Assembly: GCF_000721935.1 (NCBI RefSeq)
Contig: NZ_KL585398.1
Location: 87,685-94,553, forward strand
Reading direction: 5' to 3'
Length of the DNA: 6,869 nucleotides
From: Streptomyces sp. NRRL WC-3549
GTDB taxonomy: Bacteria; Actinomycetota; Actinomycetes; Streptomycetales; Streptomycetaceae
The position numbers and the translations under genes were made by a program. Shown piece after piece: positions 1 through 5,852 of the stretch. The notes below the pieces were generated by a model. The model saw nothing but the letters and a program-made list of their open reading frames with translations, did no database searches and had not been told where the DNA came from. Positions within the stretch are counted from its first letter, which is position 1. Each line of letters starts with the position of its first letter.

Positions 1-180
1 CCGGTACCCGCCGTTCCTGCCCCGGTCGGCGTAGACGGGGACGCCCGCCTCGGAGAGCGCCTGCGCGTCCCGGGTCACCGTGCGTTCCGAGACCTCCAGC
101 TCGCGGGCCAGCTCGGCGGCGGTCAGGGCGGGCCGGGACTGCAGGAGCAGGACCATCTTGATGAGCCGGGCAGCACGCAT
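1..180 (-). CDS. YafY/WYL-type HTH transcriptional regulator, N-terminal part
   Basis: Only the first 60 codons are in the window; the gene runs off the left edge. The visible protein begins MRAARLIKMVLLLQSRPALT. It continues with a winged helix-turn-helix: AAELARELEVSERTVTRD (about residues 21-38) is the HTH, and the segment up to the GRNGGYR motif (54-60) is the wing. This arrangement is typical of the DNA-binding half of DeoR/YafY-like regulators, which usually carry a WYL ligand-sensing domain further on; that part is not visible. The ATG ending at 180 is the first possible start in this frame, because the in-frame codons upstream contain no ATG or GTG before the stop of the neighbouring gene. 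No clear Shine-Dalgarno sequence precedes it. It lies 48 bp downstream of the glycosyltransferase stop on the same strand, so read-through transcription is possible. The family call is good; the target and ligand are unknown. Confidence 0.82.
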   Translation of the reverse strand, partial: MRAARLIKMVLLLQSRPALTAAELARELEVSERTVTRDAQALSEAGVPVYADRGRNGGYR

Positions 181-228
181 GCGGCCATTGTGCGGGCACC
201 CCGGCGGCCCGCTCCCGCGGGTGTGCGG

Positions 229-1887
229 TCAGCGCCGGGGCGCCTTCGCGCGCAGGGTGCGCCAGGCCCTGCCGAGCGGGCGGCGCGCCGGCGCCGGGAT
301 GCGCGCGGTCCACCGGCGCGGCGGGAGGGCGTCCATGCGGTGGTAGAACTCGCCCACGTCGACGGCGAGCGTGCGCTCGGCGGTCCAGTAGGGGACGACG
401 CCCACGGCACCGGGACCGACCCGGGCGGCTCCGGCCGCCGTCAGCTCACCGCGCCGGTCCCCGGTGATCCGGACGCTCCTGCCCACCCCGAGCAGCTGCA
501 CCGAGCCCCGCACGTCGTAGACCCCGCGTTGCAGCGGGGCGCCGCCGGCCGCGGTGAGCGGATCGACGACCAGGTCGCCGCGGACCTCCAGCCGGCTGCG
601 GCCCGGACCGGCGGCGACCACCGCGGCCCTGAGGTCGCAGGCGGGGAACCAGCCCATGGGCCGCTTACGGTCCTTCAGGAGCACATGCGCGGACGCGGCA
701 CGCAGGGGGTCGCCGACCTCCCACTCCGTGATCGCCGGGTTCCCCTCCAGCAGCCGGGGGTCGAGCAGCAGGCGCCCGTCGCGCTCCACCATGACCACGG
801 GGGTGCCGTCGTCGTGCGTCAGGGTCATCCGGAGCGGGGCGGTCAGTCTGCCGTCCCGCCAGCGCAACCGGCCCAGCCGGGCCTGCGCCCGCAGCGTGCG
901 GGTGCGTTCCGCCAGTGCCCGCAGACCGTCGAGGCGGCCCTCCTCCAGGAGCGTCGCGCGCAGCCGCTGCACGGCGGGGAGCCCTTCCCGTACCCCGGGG
1001 GCGAACTCCTCCGCGACCAGCTCCCGAACGGCCTCGAACCGGGACCGGACGTCCAGGTGGTTGCTGAGCACCCGGGGCTCGCTCACCTGCTGGAGGATCT
1101 CCACCCGGTAGGTGCGGCGCAGCAGCGCGTCGCGCTCGGCGCCCGGCTCCGTACCGTCCTTCAGCGCCCGGACGACCTGGCGGAGGTTGCCGAAGTAGCC
1201 CCGGACGTCGATCGGCGCGCTGCTGTTGTTCCCCTCGTCCGCGCGGCGCATCCAGTAGTAGCAGGGGTAGTCGGCCAGCACGGAGACCCGGTCGGTGGCG
1301 ACGTAGGCGCGGGCCATGAACAGCTGGTCCTCCAGCCGGCACCTGCCCTCGGGGAACCTGATGCCGTGTTCCAGGAGGAACGATCTCCGGAACATCTTGT
1401 GCGGGGTGAGCGAGTCCATCAGCGAGTGGTCGCGCACCGAGCACCGGTCGATGGTCCGGGCGAAGACACTGCTGGGCGGCTGCATGGTGCCGACGACCTT
1501 GCCCAGCACGATGTCCGACTCGTTCTTCGCGCCCAGGGCGCACAGGCGCTCCAGGGCCTCCTCGCCCAACTCGTCGTCCTGGTCCACGAACTGGACGAAC
1601 TCGCCCCTGCTGTGCGCGATGCCCACGTTGCGGGGCTTGCCGGGCCAGCCCGAGTTCTCCTGGTGGATCACACGGACGTGCGGGTGGGCGGCGGCCAGCC
1701 GGTCCAGGCGCTCCGCCGAATCGTCCGTCGACCCGTCGTCGACGTAGACGACCTCGTAGTGGTCGGGCCCGATGCTCTGCCCGAGCAGCGACGGGGCGCA
1801 CGACTCGATGTGGTGCGACGCGTTGTAGACCGGGACGACGATCGTCGCCCGCAGCGTGTGCGGAACGGAGCTCTCGGCAGTGGTCAT
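229..1887 (-). CDS. Family 2 glycosyltransferase, TarS/TarP-like architecture
   Basis: Predicted 552-residue inverting glycosyltransferase that probably moves a sugar from a nucleotide-sugar donor onto a cell-envelope polymer or secondary metabolite; the acceptor cannot be read from the sequence. The GT-A fold fills about residues 13-230. It shows the N-terminal strand TIVVPVYN (15-22), VDDGSTD (49-55), ENSGWPGKPRNVG (77-89), the metal-binding DXD equivalent VDQDDE (101-106), and an EDQLF motif (186-190) whose acidic pair is where GT2 enzymes place the catalytic base. After residue 230 comes a helical stretch and then a long segment rich in predicted beta strands (about 330-500). That layout resembles wall-teichoic-acid transferases such as TarS. 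I see no signal peptide or transmembrane helix, so it is probably cytoplasmic or membrane-peripheral. The ATG at 1887 is preferred over the in-frame upstream ATG at 2058 because it has a good RBS and the protein family begins here. It follows aceE beyond a strong terminator, so it is probably transcribed separately. Confidence 0.88.
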   Translation of the reverse strand: MTTAESSVPHTLRATIVVPVYNASHHIESCAPSLLGQSIGPDHYEVVYVDDGSTDDSAERLDRLAAAHPHVRVIHQENSGWPGKPRNVGIAHSRGEFVQFVDQDDELGEEALERLCALGAKNESDIVLGKVVGTMQPPSSVFARTIDRCSVRDHSLMDSLTPHKMFRRSFLLEHGIRFPEGRCRLEDQLFMARAYVATDRVSVLADYPCYYWMRRADEGNNSSAPIDVRGYFGNLRQVVRALKDGTEPGAERDALLRRTYRVEILQQVSEPRVLSNHLDVRSRFEAVRELVAEEFAPGVREGLPAVQRLRATLLEEGRLDGLRALAERTRTLRAQARLGRLRWRDGRLTAPLRMTLTHDDGTPVVMVERDGRLLLDPRLLEGNPAITEWEVGDPLRAASAHVLLKDRKRPMGWFPACDLRAAVVAAGPGRSRLEVRGDLVVDPLTAAGGAPLQRGVYDVRGSVQLLGVGRSVRITGDRRGELTAAGAARVGPGAVGVVPYWTAERTLAVDVGEFYHRMDALPPRRWTARIPAPARRPLGRAWRTLRAKAPRR

Positions 1888-1894
1888 GCTGCAT

Positions 1895-1901
1895 CCCCTC
1901 T
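1895..1901 (-). promoter_or_regulatory. Ribosome binding site of the glycosyltransferase gene
   Basis: On the minus strand AGAGGGG lies 7 nt upstream of the ATG at 1887. The open frame continues a further 57 codons upstream to an ATG at 2058. That extension translates to low-complexity Arg/Pro-rich sequence and would overlap the aceE terminator, so this site decides the start. Confidence 0.75.
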
Positions 1902-1948
1902 GAGGCCGTGCCGGGGCAGTGGGGGATACCCGGCCCATGGACCTCGAA

Positions 1949-1987
1949 CGATATGCCGCATATACCCGTATGAGCCTATGAACCACA
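1949..1987 (-). promoter_or_regulatory. AT-rich inverted-repeat segment upstream of the glycosyltransferase gene
   Basis: This is a local AT-rich island in otherwise very GC-rich DNA, 60-100 bp upstream of the glycosyltransferase start. It holds a perfect palindrome, ATATGC-C-GCATAT (1951-1963), and further CATA/TATG elements at 1969-1972 and 1977-1980. On the minus strand the hexamer TATATG (1959-1964) could serve as a -10 box, but I find no convincing -35 box at the right distance. It is the likely promoter/operator region of the gene; the precise elements are uncertain. Confidence 0.4.
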
Positions 1988-2057
1988 GCCGAAGGGGGAT
2001 TCTCCGCGGCAGGCCCCCCGCCCCAGGGGTGTGCGCCGCGGCGGGCGCGGCGACGCA

Positions 2058-2090
2058 CGCAGGGCGGGCTCGGAGTGAGCCCGCCCTGCG
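2058..2090 (-). terminator. Hairpin terminator downstream of aceE
   Basis: A perfect 14-bp GC-rich stem (2058-2071 with 2077-2090) encloses a 5-nt loop. It can be lengthened to about 18 bp through 2054-2057 and 2092-2095 if one base is bulged. It begins 34 nt after the aceE stop on the minus strand. There is no U-tract, which is normal for Streptomyces terminators. It should separate aceE transcripts from the glycosyltransferase gene. Confidence 0.82.
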
Positions 2091-2124
2091 GTGCGAAGCG
2101 GAGAGGCCGGGGTGCGGCCGTCCC

Positions 2125-4794
2125 TCAGAGCCCGTACTTCTCGCGGGCCTCCTTGACCTTCGACGCCGGGACCTCACCGCGGCGGGCCAGCTGGGCCAGC
2201 GCGGCGACCGTGACCGACTGCGGGTCGACGCCGAAGTAGCGGCGGGCGCCCACACGGGTGTCGGAGATGCCGAAGCCGTCCGTGCCCAGCGAGGACCAGT
2301 CCTGCTCCACCCACTGGCTGATCTGGTCCGGGACCGCCCGCATCCAGTCGCTCACCGCGAGGACGGGACCCGGGGCGCCGGACAGCGCCTGGGTCACGTA
2401 CGGCACCCGCTGCTCACCGCGGAGCAGCGCCTCGTCGCACTCCAGCGCGTCACGGCGCAGCTCGCCCCACGAGGTGGCGGACCAGACGTCGGCCGTGACC
2501 CCCCAGTCGGCGGCCAGCAGCTCCTGGGCCTCCAGGGCCCAGTGGATCGCCGTGCCGGAGCCCAGCAGCTGGATGCGCGGGGCGTCCGCCGCGGCGGACG
2601 CGCCCTCCTTGAAGCGGTACAGGCCCTTGACGATGCCCTCCTCGACGCCCTCGGGCATCGCGGGCTGCTGCTTGGGCTCGTTGTAGACCGTCAGGTAGTA
2701 GAAGACGTCCTCGGCGTCCGGACCGAACATCCGGCGCAGACCGTCCTTGACGATCACCGCGATCTCGTACGCGAACGCCGGGTCGTAGTTGAGCGACGCC
2801 GGGTTCGTGGACGCGATCAGGTGGGAGTGGCCGTCCGCGTGCTGGAGGCCCTCACCCGTCAGGGTCGTACGGCCCGCGGTGGCGCCGACGATGAAGCCCT
2901 TGCCGAGCTGGTCGGCGAGCTGCCACATCTGGTCGCCGGTCCGCTGCCAGCCGAACATCGAGTAGAAGATGTAGAACGGGATCATCGTCTCGCCGTGCGT
3001 CGCGTACGACGTGGCGGCGGCGATGAAGTCGGCCATGGCGCCGGCCTCGGTGATCCCCTCGTTGAGGATCTGGCCGTCCTTGGCCTCCTTGTAGTACATC
3101 AGCTGGTCGCGGTCGACCGGCTCGTACGTCTGGCCCAGCGGCGAGTAGATGCCGGCCGACGGGAACAGCGACTCCATACCGAAGGTACGGGCCTCGTCCG
3201 GGACGATCGGGACCCAGCGCCTGCCGGTCTCCTTGTCCCGCATCAGGTCCTTCACCAGGCGGACGAACGCCATGGTGGTGGCCATCTCCTGCTTGCCGGA
3301 GCCCTTGTACAGGGCCTTGAAGGCGCGCTCCTCCGGCTGGGGCAGGGCCACCGTGTGGACCCGGCGGGCGGGGGCCGGACCGCCGAGGGCGGCACGGCGC
3401 TCCTGGAGGTAGCGGACCTCGGGGGAGTCGGCGCCCGGGTGGGCGTAGGGGACCAGGCCGTCCTCGAAGGCGCTGTCCGGGATCGGGAGGCCGAGCAGCT
3501 CGCGCATGCTCTTGAACTCGTCGACCGACAGCTTCTTCATCTGGTGGTTGGCGTTCTTGGACTCGAAGCCCTTGCCGAGCGTGTAGCCCTTGACGGTCTG
3601 CGCCAGGATCACGGTCGGCGCGCCCTTGTGCGCCAGGGCGGCCCGGTAGGCCGCGTACACCTTGCGGGCCTCGTGGCCGCCGCGCGAGGAGTAGAAGCAC
3701 TCGGCGATCTTGGCGTCGCTCAGCAGCTTCGCCAGCTCGGCGAGCGCGGGCTCGGCGCCGAAGAAGTGCTCGCGGATGTAGGCCACGTCGCGCGTCGCGT
3801 ACGTCTGGAACTGCGCGTCCGGCACCTCACGGAGACGGCGGACCAGGGCGCCCGTGGTGTCGAGCTGGAACAGCTCGTCCCAGGCGCTGCCCCAGAGCGT
3901 CTTGACGACGTTCCAGCCGGCCCCGCGGAAGGCGCCCTCCAGCTCCTGGACCACGCGGAAGTTGGCGCGGACCGGGCCGTCGAGGCGCTGCAGGTTGCAG
4001 TTGACGACGAAGGTCAGGTTGTCGAGCTGCTCACGCGCCGCGAGGGCGAGGGCAGCGGTCGACTCGGGCTCGTCCATCTCGCCGTCGCCCAGGAAGGCCC
4101 AGACGTGCGAGTTCGACGTGTCCTTGATGTTGCGGTTCGCCAGGTAGCGGTTGAAGCGCGCCTGGTAGATCGCCGAGAGCGGGCCGAGGCCCATCGACAC
4201 CGTGGGGAACTCCCACAGCCAGGGCAGCCGCCGCGGGTGCGGGTAGGACGGCAGGCCGTCACCGCCCGACTCCTGGCGGAAGTTGTCGAGCTGCTGCTCG
4301 CTGAGGCGGCCGTCGAGGAAGGCGCGGGCGTAGATGCCGGGCGAGGCGTGGCCCTGGACGTAGATCTGGTCGCCGGAGCCGTCCCCCTCCTTGCCGCGGA
4401 AGAAGTGGTTGAAGCCGGTCTCGTACAGCCAGGCGGCCGAGGCGAAGGTGGCGATGTGCCCGCCGACGCCGTAGCGCGCGCCCCGGGTGACCATCGCCGC
4501 CGCGTTCCAGCGGTTCCAGGCGGTGATCCGGGACTCCATCTCCAGGTCGCCGTCGAACGCGGGCTCGGCGGCGGTGGGGATGGTGTTGATGTAATCGGTC
4601 TCCAGCAGCTTGGGCAGCGCGATACCGGCGCCCTCCGCGTGCTGGAGCGAGCGCCGCATGAGGTATGCGGCACGGTGCGGGCCCGCGGCCTTGGTGACGG
4701 CGTCCAGGGAGGCCGCCCATTCGGCGGTCTCCTCGGGGTCGCGGTCCGGGAGCTGGTCGAGCTCGCTCGGAAGCTTTGCTACGGGGTCGGTCAT
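2125..4794 (-). CDS. aceE: Pyruvate dehydrogenase E1 component, homodimeric type (AceE)
   Basis: Complete 889-residue thiamine-diphosphate enzyme, close to the 887 residues of E. coli AceE. It decarboxylates pyruvate and reductively acetylates the lipoyl domains of E2, feeding acetyl-CoA into the TCA cycle and lipid or polyketide synthesis; it acts in the cytoplasm. Alignment from memory with E. coli AceE runs along the whole length. The DYINTIP segment is at 67-73 and the thiamine-diphosphate/Mg motif GDGEMDEPES at 236-245, with NCN at 265-267. H417 in NHQMKKL matches the active-site loop His407 of E. coli, and E579 in LNEGITEAG matches Glu571, which activates the cofactor. GEGLQHADGHSH is at 647-658 and the C-terminal LGTDGFGISDTR at 836-847. 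All key residues appear intact. The ATG at 4794 has GGAAGG 8 nt upstream. The gene has its own promoter (4879-4908) and a terminator behind it, so it is probably monocistronic. It lies downstream of the GntR-type regulator and the E2 gene. Confidence 0.97.
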   Translation of the reverse strand: MTDPVAKLPSELDQLPDRDPEETAEWAASLDAVTKAAGPHRAAYLMRRSLQHAEGAGIALPKLLETDYINTIPTAAEPAFDGDLEMESRITAWNRWNAAAMVTRGARYGVGGHIATFASAAWLYETGFNHFFRGKEGDGSGDQIYVQGHASPGIYARAFLDGRLSEQQLDNFRQESGGDGLPSYPHPRRLPWLWEFPTVSMGLGPLSAIYQARFNRYLANRNIKDTSNSHVWAFLGDGEMDEPESTAALALAAREQLDNLTFVVNCNLQRLDGPVRANFRVVQELEGAFRGAGWNVVKTLWGSAWDELFQLDTTGALVRRLREVPDAQFQTYATRDVAYIREHFFGAEPALAELAKLLSDAKIAECFYSSRGGHEARKVYAAYRAALAHKGAPTVILAQTVKGYTLGKGFESKNANHQMKKLSVDEFKSMRELLGLPIPDSAFEDGLVPYAHPGADSPEVRYLQERRAALGGPAPARRVHTVALPQPEERAFKALYKGSGKQEMATTMAFVRLVKDLMRDKETGRRWVPIVPDEARTFGMESLFPSAGIYSPLGQTYEPVDRDQLMYYKEAKDGQILNEGITEAGAMADFIAAATSYATHGETMIPFYIFYSMFGWQRTGDQMWQLADQLGKGFIVGATAGRTTLTGEGLQHADGHSHLIASTNPASLNYDPAFAYEIAVIVKDGLRRMFGPDAEDVFYYLTVYNEPKQQPAMPEGVEEGIVKGLYRFKEGASAAADAPRIQLLGSGTAIHWALEAQELLAADWGVTADVWSATSWGELRRDALECDEALLRGEQRVPYVTQALSGAPGPVLAVSDWMRAVPDQISQWVEQDWSSLGTDGFGISDTRVGARRYFGVDPQSVTVAALAQLARRGEVPASKVKEAREKYGL

Positions 4795-4878
4795 GATCGC
4801 CGCCTTCCGGAGTGGGAGGGGGTGGAGAAGTCCCTGGCTGGCAGGACAGGGCGATGGGGCCGGTGGGCCCGCGACTGA

Positions 4879-4908
4879 ACTCTAAGGCGCCGATCGATGA
4901 TCGATCAA
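4879..4908 (-). promoter_or_regulatory. Probable aceE promoter (TTGATC - 18 bp - TAGAGT)
   Basis: On the minus strand a -35 box TTGATC (4903-4908) is separated by 18 bp from a -10 box TAGAGT (4879-4884). The -10 box matches the common Streptomyces vegetative pattern TAGRRT, and the -35 box matches TTGAC in four of five positions. Transcription would begin near 4872, giving a 5' leader of about 77 nt before the aceE ATG. Within that leader, 4830-4847 can form a small 6-bp hairpin with one bulged base. The boxes lie in the only AT-richer stretch of this gap. Confidence 0.65.
4892..4906. promoter_or_regulatory. Palindromic operator candidate in the aceE promoter
   Basis: GATCGAT-G-ATCGATC is a perfect 15-bp palindrome around a single central base. 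It overlaps the -35 box and the spacer of the predicted aceE promoter, a position where bound protein would block RNA polymerase. The GntR-family gene directly upstream is the obvious candidate to bind it. The palindrome is directly visible; the regulator assignment is inferred. Confidence 0.55.
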
Positions 4909-5001
4909 AGGATGAAGGGTAAAACTTCTCGATATGAAGAAAAGTGGCATGCGGTGCCGCGAAACGGGGCACGCAGTGACGGGAAGATTGGGGCGAAAAG
5001 G

Positions 5002-5027
5002 GGCGCTGACCTGCGCATTCGAGCGCC
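5002..5027 (-). terminator. Possible weak terminator after the GntR-type gene
   Basis: On the minus strand GGCGCT and AGCGCC (6-bp arms, 14-nt loop) are followed by CCCCTTTT, 35 nt after the regulator stop codon. A second short hairpin, ggctcc-cc-ggagcc (5048-5061), abuts the stop itself. Both are weak, but together with the aceE promoter downstream they suggest that the regulator transcript ends here. Confidence 0.35.
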
Positions 5028-5061
5028 GGCCCCCACGGATGGGCCACGGCTCCCCGGAGCC

Positions 5062-5685
5062 TCAGGCGCGGGGCGCACACCCCAGGACGTGCTCCTTCAC
5101 CAGCACCGCGATCCGCGGGTCCCGCCTCTGGAACGCGTCGACGAGCGCCTCGTGCTCCTCCGCGTACGACTTCTGCACCGTGCCGAGCCAGCGGATCGAC
5201 AGGGCCGTGAACACCTCGATGCCCAGTCCCTCCCAGGTGTGCAGCAGCACGGCGTTGCCCGCCGCCCGCACCATCTCCCGGTGGAAGGCCACCGTGTGGC
5301 GCACCTGCGCCTCACCGTCGGCGAGCCGGTCCGCCTCGTACAGGGCCGCCACGTGCGGGGCGAGCCGTGAGCAGTCCCCGCCCAGCACCGGCGCCGCCAG
5401 CTCCGCCGCGATCTGCTCCAGACCGGCGCGGACCGGGTAGCTCTCCTCCAGGTCGGCAGCGGTGAGGTTGCGTACGCGGACCCCCTTGTTGGGGGCCGAC
5501 TCGATCAGCCGGAGGGTCTCCAGCTCGCGCAGCGCCTCGCGTACGGGGGTCTGGCTGACCTCCAGCTCGGTCGCGATCCGGCGCTCCACGATGCGCTCAC
5601 CCGGCTTCCAGCGCCCGCTCACGATCCCGTCCACGAGGTGCTCGCGGATCTGTTCGCGCAGCGAGTGGACGACGGGCGGGGTCAT
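5062..5685 (-). CDS. GntR-family transcriptional regulator, FCD (FadR-like) subfamily
   Basis: Complete 207-residue regulator. The N-terminal winged HTH (about 7-72) shows SLREQIREHLVDGIVSG, then PGERIVERRIATELEVSQ and TPVREALRELE, ending in the wing NKGVRV; this is a textbook GntR domain. The rest (about 75-200) is a helical FCD effector domain, with FHREMVRAAGN (134-144), EEHEALVDAFQRRD (176-189) and a final EH (198-199). Three of the usual metal-binding histidines are present (H135, H178, H199). The aspartate normally four residues before the first is Thr131 here, with His130 beside it, so metal binding may differ. The ATG at 5685 has AAGGAG 6 nt upstream and is well supported. It lies between the E2 and E1 genes on the same strand, separated from E2 by a strong hairpin. 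It is a good candidate to control aceE and perhaps itself; the effector (possibly a carboxylate such as pyruvate, as in E. coli PdhR) is unknown. Confidence 0.92.
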   Translation of the reverse strand: MTPPVVHSLREQIREHLVDGIVSGRWKPGERIVERRIATELEVSQTPVREALRELETLRLIESAPNKGVRVRNLTAADLEESYPVRAGLEQIAAELAAPVLGGDCSRLAPHVAALYEADRLADGEAQVRHTVAFHREMVRAAGNAVLLHTWEGLGIEVFTALSIRWLGTVQKSYAEEHEALVDAFQRRDPRIAVLVKEHVLGCAPRA

Positions 5686-5708
5686 GACGGGCTCCTTCGG
5701 GGCAAACC

Positions 5709-5723
5709 GGTGTCACATACACC
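5709..5723. promoter_or_regulatory. Inverted repeat upstream of the GntR-type gene, possible autoregulatory site
   Basis: GGTGT-CACAT-ACACC has 5-bp arms and a 5-nt centre. It sits 24-38 bp before the regulator start codon, between it and the E2 terminator. GntR/FadR-type operators are often short inverted repeats with GGT/ACC or TGT/ACA arms, and many such regulators control their own genes. Its sequence differs from the palindrome in the aceE promoter, so both cannot simply be assigned to one binding protein. I found no convincing -10/-35 pair in this gap. Confidence 0.3.
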
Positions 5724-5764
5724 AACACGGCTGCCGGAACGACCGGTGGTGCCTAGACAATACG

Positions 5765-5805
5765 GCGGCGCCCCCGCCCGGGAGTCTTCCGGGCGGGGGC
5801 GCCGC
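5765..5805 (-). terminator. Strong hairpin terminator downstream of the E2 gene
   Basis: A perfect 17-bp GC-rich stem (5765-5781 with 5789-5805) has a 7-nt loop. It starts 47 nt after the E2 stop codon on the minus strand and is followed on that strand by CGTATTGTC, a short T-containing tail. It is the strongest inverted repeat in the window and should largely uncouple E2 transcription from the regulator and aceE. Confidence 0.85.
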
Positions 5806-5852
5806 AGGTGAGGCTCGTTACAGCCGAAGCCTCGTGGGCGGTTCGAGCCGGC

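Noticed and set aside
1888..2058. N-terminal extension of the glycosyltransferase to the ATG at 2058.
   Set aside because: The extra 57 residues are non-conserved in character and would begin inside the aceE terminator. The ATG at 1887 has a good RBS and fits the family start.
190..4878. A 4.7-kb open frame on the plus strand (1562 codons).
   Set aside because: It lies opposite the glycosyltransferase and aceE and crosses their intergenic region. Its translation is low-complexity and rich in Arg, Gly, Val and Ala with no recognisable domain. Long antisense open frames are expected in high-GC genomes with strong third-position GC.
4950..4975. Hairpin GTGCC/GGCAC (5-bp arms) in the gap upstream of aceE, considered as a riboswitch or attenuator.
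   Set aside because: The stem is short, lies upstream of the predicted transcription start of aceE, and matches no riboswitch pattern I recognise.
4897..5440. Plus-strand open frames across the aceE-regulator gap and the regulator gene.
   Set aside because: They overlap the well-supported GntR gene in antisense, have no convincing RBS and no recognisable domain; they are shadow frames.
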